Shown: in pieces, positions 54,015 through 63,624 of the stretch
How positions within the stretch are numbered: position 1 is the stretch's first letter
Layout: every line of letters starts with the position of its first letter
Notes under the pieces: model-generated
Database searches by the model: none
What the model was told of the DNA's origin: nothing
The model's input: only the letters and a program-made list of their open reading frames with translations
Assembly: GCF_900187425.1 (NCBI RefSeq)
Contig: NZ_FYDJ01000001.1
Location: 186,001-250,000, forward strand
Source: Pseudomonas sp. Irchel s3h14
Lineage (GTDB): Bacteria; Pseudomonadota; Gammaproteobacteria; Pseudomonadales; Pseudomonadaceae
DNA: 64,000 nucleotides
Direction: 5' to 3'
Position numbers and translations under genes: made by a program

Positions 54015-54539
54015 ATGTCCGGCAAACCCGCAGCACGCGTCACCGACCCCACCGCTTGCCCGCTCCCCGGTCATGGCACCAATCCGATCGCCGCCGGTTC
54101 CGGCGACGTGTTCTTCGACGGCCTCGCGGCCGCCCGCCAAGGCGATGCCTCGGCGTGTGGTGGTGCGATGTCGGGCGGGTTGGCGACGACGGTTTTGATT
54201 AACGGGAAACCGGCTGCGACGGTGGATTCCGTCGGGACTCATGGCAACAAGGTTACGGCCGGGTCCGGGACGGTGATTATCGGGAATTCTCATTCGGCGG
54301 TGCCGTTTGTGGCGCCGTTGCCGGTGGAGATTCAGTGGCCGTTTAATGAGCATTTTGTGATCAATTGCCAAGACACCGGGAAGCCGTTGGCTGGGGTTGA
54401 GTACACGCTTAAAACTGCCTCGGGAAAGATCATCACTGGTGTCACAGGCAGTGATGGTAAAACGCAAAAAATCTTTTCATCGGCGGCAGAAGAGTTCGAG
54501 CTAGTCATACAACCACAGTCCAAAGTGGTGCTCGCTTAA
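54015..54539 (+). CDS. PAAR-domain protein with C-terminal extension
   Basis: A 174-residue T6SS tip protein. The PAAR part (about 1-95) has ARVTDPTACPLPGHGTNPIA, LAAARQGDASACGGAMSGG, TVLINGKPAATVDS and GSGTVIIGNSHSAV. The last 75 residues (INCQDTGKPLAGVEYTLKT) look like a small beta domain of the transthyretin/CarboxypepD-reg kind, an effector-binding or adaptor extension. Codon use shifts from GC-rich to plainer around base 54150. The ribosome site is AAGGAGA. The candidate effector follows 63 bases later. Confidence 0.88.
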   Translation: MSGKPAARVTDPTACPLPGHGTNPIAAGSGDVFFDGLAAARQGDASACGGAMSGGLATTVLINGKPAATVDSVGTHGNKVTAGSGTVIIGNSHSAVPFVAPLPVEIQWPFNEHFVINCQDTGKPLAGVEYTLKTASGKIITGVTGSDGKTQKIFSSAAEEFELVIQPQSKVVLA

Positions 54540-54602
54540 AGAAAATTACAAGGAAGTGCCGTCGACGACGGTGTTCTTAATGTTTCTGGGACGGATTTTT
54601 AA

Positions 54603-55547
54603 ATGGCAGCGACAACCATCAAGTCAACCATGACGCCGGCAAGCAATCAAACCGGACAAACTGTCGCTGTGCGTCAATTTAAAATTACCGATATTCCGGA
54701 CGCCATGAAGAAAATCGAATGGCCGGTGGCGGCCGAGTTGATGCTTAAGTGGTTTGATGGCAAGCCTTGGTCCACAACAAAAGACGGAGGCATGGAAGAA
54801 GAAGTTAAGGGGCATCACAAATTTGCCCCTGATGAATATATTAATGAAAGTATTGTGAAAATGAGTTGGGCTCTTCAATTCGACAGAGCAAAAGAGTCCG
54901 TCGATCGTCTGCGCACCAAATGGAACAATCCGGCGGCGATTAATCTTATTAAAAGTAAAATGAAACCAGTCTATGGCGGTAGAACGCCAGGTGTTTATCC
55001 ATTTGCTTTCAATGGTGTGGCAAGTGCCGTAGAGAGGTTTGGTTACGCGAACAGTGAAACGATCGAGTTTGAGCAGTCTGGTGAAGACGAAGTCAATGAA
55101 CTGCGCGCCGCCCTCGCCAATTTTAATATCCATGTGTTCGCGGAAGGCGAAATAGTCGTTACTGAAAAGAGCGTAGTTTTTCTTCCGAATCGGATAGGTT
55201 TTTATATTGAAGATTCCTATGACTTCAATGATGCCCTCTCTCTGTATAGCCAGGGGTTGGGCTATTGGAATTTCGACGGGATTGAGGCGGACATTGTCGA
55301 AGGGGCTAATAAGAATGCGAGCAACACCCTTGAACAAAACAGACTGAAATTCAACTCTCGTGGCGGAATGAGCCCTGAAAAGCAAGCGGCTTATGATGAG
55401 TTGGGAAGAAAGCACTATATGTTAGTGCAGAACAGCGACTTTCAAAAATATCGGCAAGAAAATCAGAAAGGCGGGGATTTCCGTGTTTATTCTGACGTCC
55501 TATATGAAAGCGTTTCTGCTGCGCCGATCGAGATTCTGGTCAAATGA
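54603..55547 (+). CDS. Candidate T6SS effector (DUF6402-like)
   Basis: A 314-residue protein with no signal peptide. Landmarks are FKITDIPDAMKKIEWPVAAEL, SIVKMSWALQFDRAKES and RIGFYIEDSYDFNDALSLYS (all quoted in part). This looks like the DUF6402 family found beside PAAR genes, but that is from memory, not a search. The catalytic residues are unknown to me. The DNA is clearly more AT-rich than the surrounding tss genes. The start at 54603 has no good ribosome site. It overlaps the next gene by ATGA, as effector and immunity genes often do. A role as toxin is inferred from position. Confidence 0.65.
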   Translation: MAATTIKSTMTPASNQTGQTVAVRQFKITDIPDAMKKIEWPVAAELMLKWFDGKPWSTTKDGGMEEEVKGHHKFAPDEYINESIVKMSWALQFDRAKESVDRLRTKWNNPAAINLIKSKMKPVYGGRTPGVYPFAFNGVASAVERFGYANSETIEFEQSGEDEVNELRAALANFNIHVFAEGEIVVTEKSVVFLPNRIGFYIEDSYDFNDALSLYSQGLGYWNFDGIEADIVEGANKNASNTLEQNRLKFNSRGGMSPEKQAAYDELGRKHYMLVQNSDFQKYRQENQKGGDFRVYSDVLYESVSAAPIEILVK

Positions 55548-55954
55548 ATAATTCCAGAAGATCGATTAAAGCGTTTGCCACTCTGATAGTTGTGGTGTGC
55601 GCCGGCCTGTTTGTAGTCAATAACGAGTTGACCCGTGCTCCTTATGTGTCGTTTGCCAGTCCTTCAGGCGATTATCAAGTCGAGGCGGTTCGGGCCAGTT
55701 GGCTGTTGGGGGCGTCAGGCATGGTGTATCTGCGGTTTGTTGACAAGAAAAACTCCAGTCAAGTTTATCGAACGCCGCTGACGTCGGAGACGTCTCTGGA
55801 TATGCAGTCATTTGAAGATAAAGACATTGTCGGAGTTACATGGATTGATTTTGACAAGGATCGCCGGACTTTTACGTTGTCTGTTCCAAATTGGAAGGCT
55901 CACTGGGCAAGTTTCTTAATTAGTAACACCCCTTATGAAATCATGGATAACTGA
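55544..55954 (+). CDS. Candidate immunity protein with N-terminal membrane anchor
   Basis: A 136-residue protein with one hydrophobic segment near the start (FATLIVVVCAGLFVVN) and a soluble part likely in the periplasm (APYVSFASPSGDYQVEAVRA and later TLSVPNWKAHWASFLIS). I recognise no family. It overlaps the candidate effector gene by four bases, the usual layout for an immunity gene. The DNA is AT-rich like the effector gene. If it is immunity, the effector would act in the periplasm or inner membrane. Confidence 0.6.
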   Translation: MNNSRRSIKAFATLIVVVCAGLFVVNNELTRAPYVSFASPSGDYQVEAVRASWLLGASGMVYLRFVDKKNSSQVYRTPLTSETSLDMQSFEDKDIVGVTWIDFDKDRRTFTLSVPNWKAHWASFLISNTPYEIMDN

Positions 55955-56505
55955 TGGTTTATCTGACGCGGGGGGCTCTGTGCGAGCCAATAAAGAGAAA
56001 ACAAGGGACGAAAAAGTGGGCTCTCCCTAGCATCATGAGATGCCCAAAACGAGCCCGCTGTAAAATGACCTATTCCAGCTATTTCAAGTGGGCAGTATGG
56101 ATGCCCGCCATTTTGTTGCCGCTGTTATTTATTGCGGACACTCTATTGCCTCCTGTAACACCCTTCGGAGGGTGGAAGCAGTTTTTTCATATGTTCATAT
56201 TGGCTTTTGGCGTGGGTGCTTATTTCATATTTGCATTTTTGGCATCGCGAGTCATTGATCGAAAAACCGAGCGTGAAGTCGTCCGGCTCGCATGTTGGGC
56301 TCCGGTTATTTTTATACCCTTCTATGCCGCGCCGTGGTTTTTGTACGGCGTGATTTATTTAGTCAGTGGCCACTTGGCGGGTCTCAGGCTAATGGTTGAA
56401 TGGTTGGCATATATACCTTATTTGTTGGTTGCGGGGTATTTCTGTTCGATCGTCACAATAGTTATTTATCAAGTTGTCAAAAGATTTTTCCGCCAAGAGC
56501 TGTAG
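55954..56505 (+). CDS. Candidate multi-pass membrane protein of the T6SS cassette
   Basis: Up to 183 residues with about four hydrophobic segments (WAVWMPAILLPLLFIADTLL, FFHMFILAFGVGAYFIFAFL, VIFIPFYAAPWFLYGVIYLV and YIPYLLVAGYFCSIVTIVIY). The first ATG shares one base with the previous stop (TGATG). The first 37 residues are basic and unlike the rest, and internal ATGs at 56035 and 56065 are possible starts. I recognise no family. It may be a second immunity protein or an accessory. The stretch is AT-rich. Confidence 0.55.
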   Translation: MVYLTRGALCEPIKRKQGTKKWALPSIMRCPKRARCKMTYSSYFKWAVWMPAILLPLLFIADTLLPPVTPFGGWKQFFHMFILAFGVGAYFIFAFLASRVIDRKTEREVVRLACWAPVIFIPFYAAPWFLYGVIYLVSGHLAGLRLMVEWLAYIPYLLVAGYFCSIVTIVIYQVVKRFFRQEL

Positions 56506-56579
56506 TCAGGGATCAGCAGTAGCAGTCGGCAGTCACGAACTTAGCGAATTCACACGAACCCAAAATCAGGCAACTAGAA

Positions 56580-58367
56580 ATGTCCTTTAACCACTACTAC
56601 CAAAGCGAACTCACCGCACTTCGCCAGTTAGGTCGTCGATTCGCCGAGCGTAGCCCGGCGTTGGCGCCTTTCCTCGGCCAGGCCGGGCGGGATCCGGACG
56701 TGGAGCGGTTGCTGGAAGGCTTTGCGTTTCTGACCGGCCGCCTGCGTCAGAAGCTCGACGACGAGTTACCCGAACTCAGCCATTCGCTGATGCACCTGCT
56801 GTGGCCCAACTACATGCGGCCGCTGCCGGCGTTCAGCATTTTGCAGTTCGACCCGTTGAAGCGTTCGGGCCCGGCGTTGATGGTCGAGCGTGATACGCCG
56901 GTGGAAAGCGTGCCGATCGATGACGTGCGTTGCCGCTTCCGCACTTGCTACCCGACCGAAGTCTTGCCGCTGGATCTGGCCGCGCTGAATTACTCGGTGA
57001 AAGGCGACGGTTCGCTGTTGAGCCTGCGCCTGGAGATGAGCGCTGACGGTCACCTTGGTGAACTGGAACTGAGCCGTCTGCGTCTGCACTTCGCCGGTGA
57101 GCGCTACATCAGCCAGATGCTTTACCTGAGCCTGTTGCGCAACCTGGAAGGCATCGAGCTGATCCCGCTGGATGGCGCCGGCAAGCCCATCAACGGCGTC
57201 AACGGCACGCCAATGGCCTTCAAGATGCCCGGCGACCGCGTGCAGCCGGTGGGTTTCGCAGAAGAAGAGGCGTTGATCCCGTATCCGCTGAACACCTTCC
57301 GTGGCTACCGCTACTTGCAGGAATATTTCGCCTTCCAGGACAAATTCCTGTTCGTCGACGTCAACGGTCTGGACATTCTCAAGGCGCTGCCGGAAGACAC
57401 GCTGAAGCAGATGCGCGGCCTCGAATTGCGCTTCGATATTCGCAAGAGCGGTATCCAGCGCCTGCGCCCGACGCTGGACAACGTGAAGCTCTATTGCACG
57501 CCGATCGTCAACCTGTTCAAGCACGATGCACTGCCGATCCGCCTCGATGGAAAACAGGACGAATACCTGCTGCTGCCGGCCGAGTACGACCTGGAGAACT
57601 GCGGTGTGTTTTCGGTGGAAACCGTCACCGGCTGGAAGCCCGGCGGCCTTGGTTATCAGGAGTACGTGCCGTTCGAATCGTTCGAGCATGACCCGAGTTT
57701 CGACGTGCCCAACAGCCGTCCGCACTACAGCATTCGCCAGCGTTCGTCCTCGTTGCACGACGGCCTCGACACGTACCTGAGCTTCGGCATCCGTCACACC
57801 GAAGCCCACGAAACCCTGTCGATCGAGCTGATGTGCACCAACCAGAACCTGCCGCGCAAGCTCAAGCTCGGCGACATCTGCATGGCCTGCGAAGAGACGC
57901 CGGAGTTCCTCAGTTTCCGCAACATCACCCCGGCCACGCCCAGTTATGCGCCGCCGCTGAACCGTGACTTCCTCTGGAAGCTGATCAGCAACATGTCGCT
58001 TAACTATCTGTCGCTGGCCGACGTCAATGCGTTGAAGGTGATTCTCGAAACCTACGACCTGCCGCGCTACTACGACCAACACGCTGAAAAAGTCAGCAAG
58101 CGCCTGCTGGGCGGGCTCAAGTCGATCAAGCACCAACACGTCGACCGCTTGCACCGAGGGTTGCCGGTACGCGGGTTGCGCACCGAGCTGACCATCGACC
58201 CGGAAGGGTATATCGGCGAGGGCGACCTGTTCGTTTTCGCTTCGGTTCTTAACGAGTTTTTCGCGCTTTACGCCAGTCTCAACTCGTACCACGAGCTGCG
58301 AGTAAAAAGCACACAGGGAGAGGTGTACCAATGGACACCACGTATGGGTCTGCAACCCCTGCTTTAA
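56580..58367 (+). CDS. tssF: Type VI secretion baseplate protein TssF
   Basis: A 595-residue baseplate protein. The start MSFNHYYQSELTALRQLGRR is diagnostic, with LAPFLGQAGRDPDVERLLEG and FLTGRLRQKLDDELPELSHS. It ends with GLQPLL. It restarts the GC-rich cluster after the AT-rich cassette. tssG begins 37 bases before its stop in another frame. Confidence 0.96.
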   Translation: MSFNHYYQSELTALRQLGRRFAERSPALAPFLGQAGRDPDVERLLEGFAFLTGRLRQKLDDELPELSHSLMHLLWPNYMRPLPAFSILQFDPLKRSGPALMVERDTPVESVPIDDVRCRFRTCYPTEVLPLDLAALNYSVKGDGSLLSLRLEMSADGHLGELELSRLRLHFAGERYISQMLYLSLLRNLEGIELIPLDGAGKPINGVNGTPMAFKMPGDRVQPVGFAEEEALIPYPLNTFRGYRYLQEYFAFQDKFLFVDVNGLDILKALPEDTLKQMRGLELRFDIRKSGIQRLRPTLDNVKLYCTPIVNLFKHDALPIRLDGKQDEYLLLPAEYDLENCGVFSVETVTGWKPGGLGYQEYVPFESFEHDPSFDVPNSRPHYSIRQRSSSLHDGLDTYLSFGIRHTEAHETLSIELMCTNQNLPRKLKLGDICMACEETPEFLSFRNITPATPSYAPPLNRDFLWKLISNMSLNYLSLADVNALKVILETYDLPRYYDQHAEKVSKRLLGGLKSIKHQHVDRLHRGLPVRGLRTELTIDPEGYIGEGDLFVFASVLNEFFALYASLNSYHELRVKSTQGEVYQWTPRMGLQPLL

Positions 58368-59338
58368 GCGGGCTGACCCGGGTAATACGCGAGTACTCGC
58401 TGTTTCAGGCCGTGCTGCTGGTGGTTGACCGGCTGCGCGAGGCGCACCCGTACCTGAGCGAAGACGATCTGTATGACCAGCTGGAATTCCAGGCCAATCC
58501 GAGCCTGGGTTTTCCCGGCAGTGACGTCGATCGCGTGGAGTTTTTCGAAGAGCACGGGCAGATGCGCGCGCGTCTGCGTTTCAACCTGATCGGCCTGGTC
58601 GGTTCCGGTTCGCCGCTGCCGGCGTTCTACGGCGAACAGGCCCTGGGCGATAGCGAAGACGGCAACCCGACCCGCAACTTTCTCGACCTGTTTCACCATC
58701 GCCTGCAACGGCTGATGCTGCCGATCTGGAAAAAATACCGCTACCGCGCAAGCTTCCAGAGCGGCGCCCTCGACCCGTTTTCGTCGCAGCTGTTTGCATT
58801 GATCGGCCTCGGTGGCGAAGAGATCCGCCGGGCCAAGGAACTGAACTGGAAACGCCTGCTGCCGTACCTCGGCTTGCTCAGCTTGCGGGCGCACTCGGCG
58901 GCGCTGATCGAAGCGGTGCTGCGTTACTACTTCAAACACGCCGAACTGACCATCGAGCAGTGCATCGAGCGTCGCGTCGAAATCCTCGACGAGCAGCGCA
59001 ATCGCTTGGGCCGCGCCAACAGCCTGCTCGGTGAAGACCTGGTGCTGGGTGAACACGTGCGCGACCGCAGCGGTAAGTTCCGCATCCACATCCGCGAACT
59101 CGACTGGCAACGCTTCCACGAATTCCTGCCGATCGGTTTTGGCTACCAGCCGCTCTGTGCGCTGGTGCGGTTCACCCTGCGTGACCCGCTCGATTACGAC
59201 ATTCGCCTGGTGTTGCGCCAGGAAGAAATCCGCGAACTGCGCATCGGTGAGCAAAACGCCTGTCGCCTGGGATGGACCAGTTGGCTCGGCCGCGAAAAAG
59301 CGGACGGCGTGGTGACCCTGGGCAGCAAAATTCATTAA
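58331..59338 (+). CDS. tssG: Type VI secretion baseplate protein TssG
   Basis: A 335-residue baseplate partner of TssF. Landmarks are REYSLFQAVLLVVDRL, FQANPSLGFPGSDV and FYGEQALGD. The ribosome site GGGAGAGG lies inside the end of tssF, so the two are translationally coupled by the overlap. tssH follows 13 bases later. Confidence 0.94.
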   Translation: MDTTYGSATPALSGLTRVIREYSLFQAVLLVVDRLREAHPYLSEDDLYDQLEFQANPSLGFPGSDVDRVEFFEEHGQMRARLRFNLIGLVGSGSPLPAFYGEQALGDSEDGNPTRNFLDLFHHRLQRLMLPIWKKYRYRASFQSGALDPFSSQLFALIGLGGEEIRRAKELNWKRLLPYLGLLSLRAHSAALIEAVLRYYFKHAELTIEQCIERRVEILDEQRNRLGRANSLLGEDLVLGEHVRDRSGKFRIHIRELDWQRFHEFLPIGFGYQPLCALVRFTLRDPLDYDIRLVLRQEEIRELRIGEQNACRLGWTSWLGREKADGVVTLGSKIH

Positions 59339-59351
59339 GGACAGATGACCA

Positions 59352-62000
59352 ATGATCAACGTAGACCTGCAACAACTTATCCAGGCGCTGGACGCCGAAA
59401 CCCGTCGTGACCTGGAAAGTTCGGCCGAACGCTGTGTCGCCCGTGGCGGCAGCAAGATCCTCGTCGAAGACTTGCTGCTGGGCTTGCTGGAGCGCCCGCA
59501 AGGCTTGCTCGCACGCGCGCTGCAAGACGCCGAAGTCGATGCCGGTGAGCTCAGCGCCGCGTTGCAATCGCGGGTCGAGCACAGCGCTTCGCGCAACCCG
59601 GTGTTCGCCCCGGAACTGGTGCAGTGGCTGCAAGACGCGTTGCTGGTGGCCAACCTTGAACTGGGCCAGAGCCAGGTCGAGCAAGCCGCGTTGATCCTCG
59701 CACTGTTGCGCAACCCGATGCGCTACGCCGGCAGCCGCTACCAATCATTGCTGGCCAAACTGAACATCGAGCGCCTGAAAGAATTCGCCCTGTCGCAGAA
59801 AGAACAACCGGCCACGGGCAAACCCGCGGTGCCCGGCGAATCGCTGTTGCAGCGCTTCACCCACAACCTGACCCAACAAGCCCGCGACGGCAAACTCGAC
59901 CCGGTGCTGTGCCGCGATGGTGCGATCCGGCAGATGGTCGACATCCTCGCCCGTCGCCGCAAGAACAACCCGATCGTGGTCGGTGAAGCCGGCGTCGGCA
60001 AAACCGCCATCGTCGAAGGCCTGGCCTCGCGCATCGCCGCCGGTGAAGTGCCGCAAGTCTTGAAAGGCGTTGAGTTGCTGTCGCTGGACATGGGCCTGTT
60101 GCAGGCCGGCGCCAGCGTCAAAGGTGAGTTTGAACGCCGCCTCAAAGGCGTGATTGACGAAGTCAAAGCCTCGCCGAAACCGATCATCCTGTTCATCGAC
60201 GAAGCTCACACACTGATCGGCGCGGGCGGCAACGCCGGCGGTTCCGACGCGGCCAACCTGCTCAAGCCAGCCCTGGCCCGTGGCGAGTTGCGCACCATCG
60301 CCGCCACCACTTGGGCGGAGTACAAGAAGTACTTCGAAAAAGACCCGGCCCTGGCCCGTCGTTTCCAACCGGTGCAGCTGCACGAACCGACCGTCAGCGA
60401 AACGGTGACCATCCTGCGTGGCCTGGCTCAGGTTTACGAGAAGAGCCACGGCATCTACCTGCGCGATGACGCGGTGGTTGCGGCGGCCGAGTTGTCTGCC
60501 CGTTACCTGGCGGGTCGTCAGCTGCCGGACAAAGCCGTCGACGTCCTCGACACCGCGTGCGCCCGCGTACGCATCAGCCTCGCCGCTGCCCCGGAAAGCC
60601 TCGAACGCTTGCGTGGCGAACTGGCTGAAGGTGGCCGTCAGCGTCAGGCGCTGCGCCGTGATGCCGAGGCCGGTCTGCTGATCGATCACGAAGTGCTGGA
60701 CGCTTTGGAAGGTCGTCTGGCCGAAGCCGAAGATGAAAGGGTCGCCCTCGAAGCGCTGTGGACCGAGCAGAAAGAACTGGCCGAGCGCCTGCTGGACCTG
60801 CGTCAGCAATTGGCCAAGGCCCGCGAAGCCGTCGCCGTCGAGCCTACTGTCACGGTTGAAGAAGATACCGAAGGCACCGTGATCGAAACGCTGCCGGTGG
60901 ACGAAGCGCAAAGCGTCGAAACGCTGGAAAGCGCACTCAACGAAACTCACAAAGCGCTGACCGAGCTTCAGATCAAAGAGCGTCTGGTGAGCTTCGAAGT
61001 CTGCCCGCGTCTGGTGGCCGAAGTGATCAGCGCCTGGACCGGCGTGCCATTGGCGCAACTGGCCCGCGAGCACAACGCCAAGGTCGCGAGCTTCGCCACC
61101 GACTTGCGCACCCGCATCCGTGGTCAGGAACAAGCCGTTCACGCACTGGACCGCTCGATGCGCGCCACCGCTGCCGGCCTGAACAAACCTGATGCGCCGG
61201 TCGGCGTGTTCCTGCTGGTCGGCCCGAGCGGCGTCGGCAAGACCGAAACCGCGCTGGCCCTGGCGGACTTGCTGTACGGCGGTGATCGTTTCATCACCAC
61301 CATCAACATGTCCGAGTTCCAGGAAAAACACACCGTTTCGCGCCTGATCGGAGCACCGCCGGGCTACGTCGGTTACGGCGAGGGCGGCATGCTCACCGAA
61401 GCCGTGCGGCAGAAGCCGTACTCCGTCGTCCTGCTCGACGAAGTCGAAAAGGCTGATCCGGACGTGCTGAACCTGTTCTACCAAATCTTCGACAAAGGCG
61501 TGGCCAACGACGGCGAAGGGCGCGAGATCGACTTCCGCAACACGCTGATCCTGATGACCTCGAACCTGGGCAGCGATCGCATCGCCGAGCTCTGTGAAAA
61601 CGGCGCGCGGCCGTCGGCCGAAGTCCTTGAAGAAACCATCCGCCCGGTGCTGAGCAAACACTTCAAACCGGCGCTGCTGGCGCGCATGCGCGTCGTGCCT
61701 TACTACCCGGTCGGTGGCCCGGTGTTGCGCGAGCTGATCGAAATCAAACTCGGCCGTCTGGGCGAGCGCCTGAACCGTCGTCAGCTGGATTTCACGTACT
61801 CCCAGGACCTCGTCGACCACTTGGCCGAACGCTGCACCCAAAGCGACAGTGGCGCACGCCTGATCGACCACTTGCTCGACCTGCACGTGCTGCCGCTGGT
61901 GGCCGACCGCTTACTCGATGCGATGGCCACGGGCGAAAGCCTCAAGCGCGTTCACGCGACACTCGACGGCAACGCCAGCGTGACCTGCGAGTTCGCCTGA
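59352..62000 (+). CDS. tssH: Type VI secretion ATPase TssH (ClpV)
   Basis: AAA+ unfoldase that dismantles the contracted sheath, 882 residues. An N-terminal Clp-N type domain comes first. The first Walker A is GEAGVGKTA and its Walker B is IILFIDEAHTLIGAG. A middle coiled region of about 100 residues follows. The second Walker A is GPSGVGKTE with VVLLDEVEKADPDV. This is the ClpV type used by T6SS. The sigma-54 activator starts 10 bases later. Confidence 0.96.
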   Translation: MINVDLQQLIQALDAETRRDLESSAERCVARGGSKILVEDLLLGLLERPQGLLARALQDAEVDAGELSAALQSRVEHSASRNPVFAPELVQWLQDALLVANLELGQSQVEQAALILALLRNPMRYAGSRYQSLLAKLNIERLKEFALSQKEQPATGKPAVPGESLLQRFTHNLTQQARDGKLDPVLCRDGAIRQMVDILARRRKNNPIVVGEAGVGKTAIVEGLASRIAAGEVPQVLKGVELLSLDMGLLQAGASVKGEFERRLKGVIDEVKASPKPIILFIDEAHTLIGAGGNAGGSDAANLLKPALARGELRTIAATTWAEYKKYFEKDPALARRFQPVQLHEPTVSETVTILRGLAQVYEKSHGIYLRDDAVVAAAELSARYLAGRQLPDKAVDVLDTACARVRISLAAAPESLERLRGELAEGGRQRQALRRDAEAGLLIDHEVLDALEGRLAEAEDERVALEALWTEQKELAERLLDLRQQLAKAREAVAVEPTVTVEEDTEGTVIETLPVDEAQSVETLESALNETHKALTELQIKERLVSFEVCPRLVAEVISAWTGVPLAQLAREHNAKVASFATDLRTRIRGQEQAVHALDRSMRATAAGLNKPDAPVGVFLLVGPSGVGKTETALALADLLYGGDRFITTINMSEFQEKHTVSRLIGAPPGYVGYGEGGMLTEAVRQKPYSVVLLDEVEKADPDVLNLFYQIFDKGVANDGEGREIDFRNTLILMTSNLGSDRIAELCENGARPSAEVLEETIRPVLSKHFKPALLARMRVVPYYPVGGPVLRELIEIKLGRLGERLNRRQLDFTYSQDLVDHLAERCTQSDSGARLIDHLLDLHVLPLVADRLLDAMATGESLKRVHATLDGNASVTCEFA

Positions 62001-62010
62001 GGTGGGTGTG

Positions 62011-63531
62011 ATGTTCACTCAAGTGCCGCAACCACTGGTCTATGCCGAAGCCTTGCTGGCGCAATTCGCCAGCCTGTCGCGGTCGGCGGACGGTGCTGCG
62101 CTGCTGGGTGACTTCGTGCGTGGGTTGGCCGAGCTCAGCGGTTGCGAGTTGACGCAGCTGTACTTGCTGGACGCGACTCACACGTGCCTGGGGATGAACG
62201 CCGAATGCCTCAACGGCATCCTGCAGCCCCGGGAAGCGGCGAGCCTGCCGGCGGATTACAACGGTGAACAACTGCTGCAATTCGCCCTGTGCCAGAACCG
62301 CGTGGTGTGCCTCAGCGAGCTGAGCGGCAGCCTGCACGAAACCAGTTTCCTGCCGCCTCAGGCCATGCCTTGGCAGTCGCTGTTGTGTGTGCCGCTGGTC
62401 AATCAGCAGAAAGCCGTCGAAGGCTTGCTGCTGTGTGCCAGTCGCCGGCACATCGACCTGCAAGGCTTTGCCGATTCCCTCGGGCAACTTGGTTCGTTCG
62501 TGCTCGGCCAACTGCATTTGTTGCAACGTCTGCGTCAGCCGACCGGTGATGCACGTCCGGCGAAGGTCAGCGTCCCGAGCGCCAGCGGTTACGGTTTGAT
62601 CGGCAAGAGTTCGGCCATGCGCCAGACCTATTCGCTGATCAGCAAAGTCCTGCACAGCCCGTATACCGTGCTGCTGCGCGGCGAAACCGGCACCGGCAAG
62701 GAAGTGGTGGCGCGAGCGATTCACGATTGCGGCCCGCGCCGTTCCCAGGCGTTCATTGTGCAGAACTGCGCGGCGTTCCCCGAGAACCTGCTGGAAAGCG
62801 AGCTGTTCGGCTATCGCAAAGGTGCCTTCACCGGTGCTGATCGCGACCGTGCCGGGCTGTTCGACGCGGCCAACGGCGGCACCTTGCTGCTCGATGAAAT
62901 CGGCGATATGCCGTTGTCCCTGCAAGCCAAGCTGTTGCGGGTTCTGCAGGAAGGCGAGATCCGCCCGCTAGGTTCTAACGACACCCATAAAATCGACGTG
63001 CGCATCATCGCCGCGACTCACCGGGATTTGTCGGTGCTGGTCAGCGAAGGCAAATTCCGCGAGGACTTGTACTACCGCCTCGCGCAGTTCCCGATCGAGT
63101 TGCCGGCCCTACGCCAGCGCGAAGGCGACATCCTCGACCTGGCCCGGCACTTCGCCGACAAGGCGTGCTCGTTCTTGCAACGGGACGCCGTGAGTTGGTC
63201 CGATGCGGCGCTGGATCACCTGTCCGGTTATGCCTTCCCCGGCAACGTGCGTGAACTCAAAGGCCTGGTCGAACGCGCGGTGCTGTTGTGCGAGGGCGGT
63301 GAGTTACTGGCCGAGCATTTTTCCCTGCGCATGGAAGCCATGCCGGAAGACAGCAGCGGCCTGAACCTGCGCGAACGCCTGGAGCAGGTCGAGCGCAGTC
63401 TGTTGCTCGATTGCCTGCGCAAAAACGACGGCAACCAGACCCTCGCGGCCCGCGAACTCGGGCTGCCACGCCGCACGCTGCTGTATCGCCTCGGGCGCCT
63501 GAATATCAATTTGGGTGATTTCGATGGGTAG
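62011..63531 (+). CDS. Sigma-54-dependent activator of the T6SS (VasH/Sfa type)
   Basis: A 506-residue enhancer-binding protein. An N-terminal GAF-like sensor (about 30-170) comes first. The AAA+ domain has Walker A GETGTGKEV, the sigma-54 contact ESELFGYRKGAFTGAD (GAFTGA intact) and Walker B GGTLLLDEIGDM. The C-terminal Fis-type HTH is NQTLAARELGLPRRTLLYRL. I chose the ATG at 62011 over a GTG three codons earlier, because GAGGTG lies between. It matches Sfa2 of the P. aeruginosa H2-T6SS by position. It probably controls hcp or T6SS transcription through RpoN. Confidence 0.92.
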   Translation: MFTQVPQPLVYAEALLAQFASLSRSADGAALLGDFVRGLAELSGCELTQLYLLDATHTCLGMNAECLNGILQPREAASLPADYNGEQLLQFALCQNRVVCLSELSGSLHETSFLPPQAMPWQSLLCVPLVNQQKAVEGLLLCASRRHIDLQGFADSLGQLGSFVLGQLHLLQRLRQPTGDARPAKVSVPSASGYGLIGKSSAMRQTYSLISKVLHSPYTVLLRGETGTGKEVVARAIHDCGPRRSQAFIVQNCAAFPENLLESELFGYRKGAFTGADRDRAGLFDAANGGTLLLDEIGDMPLSLQAKLLRVLQEGEIRPLGSNDTHKIDVRIIAATHRDLSVLVSEGKFREDLYYRLAQFPIELPALRQREGDILDLARHFADKACSFLQRDAVSWSDAALDHLSGYAFPGNVRELKGLVERAVLLCEGGELLAEHFSLRMEAMPEDSSGLNLRERLEQVERSLLLDCLRKNDGNQTLAARELGLPRRTLLYRLGRLNINLGDFDG

Positions 63532-63624
63532 GCAAACGACCGTCGATTTCACCTCATCCGCTTCTAACAGCGCCACCCAAACGGGTCGGCGCTTTGTACT
63601 TTGTCTACCCCTGGAGACCCTCTG

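Noticed and set aside
59745-61886. Open frame of 713 codons antisense to tssH
   Set aside because: Same shadow effect. The plus-strand frame has all AAA+ motifs.
63567-63597. Terminator after the sigma-54 activator
   Set aside because: AGCGCC and GGCGCT can pair, but the loop is long and the T-rich tail is broken. Too weak to list.
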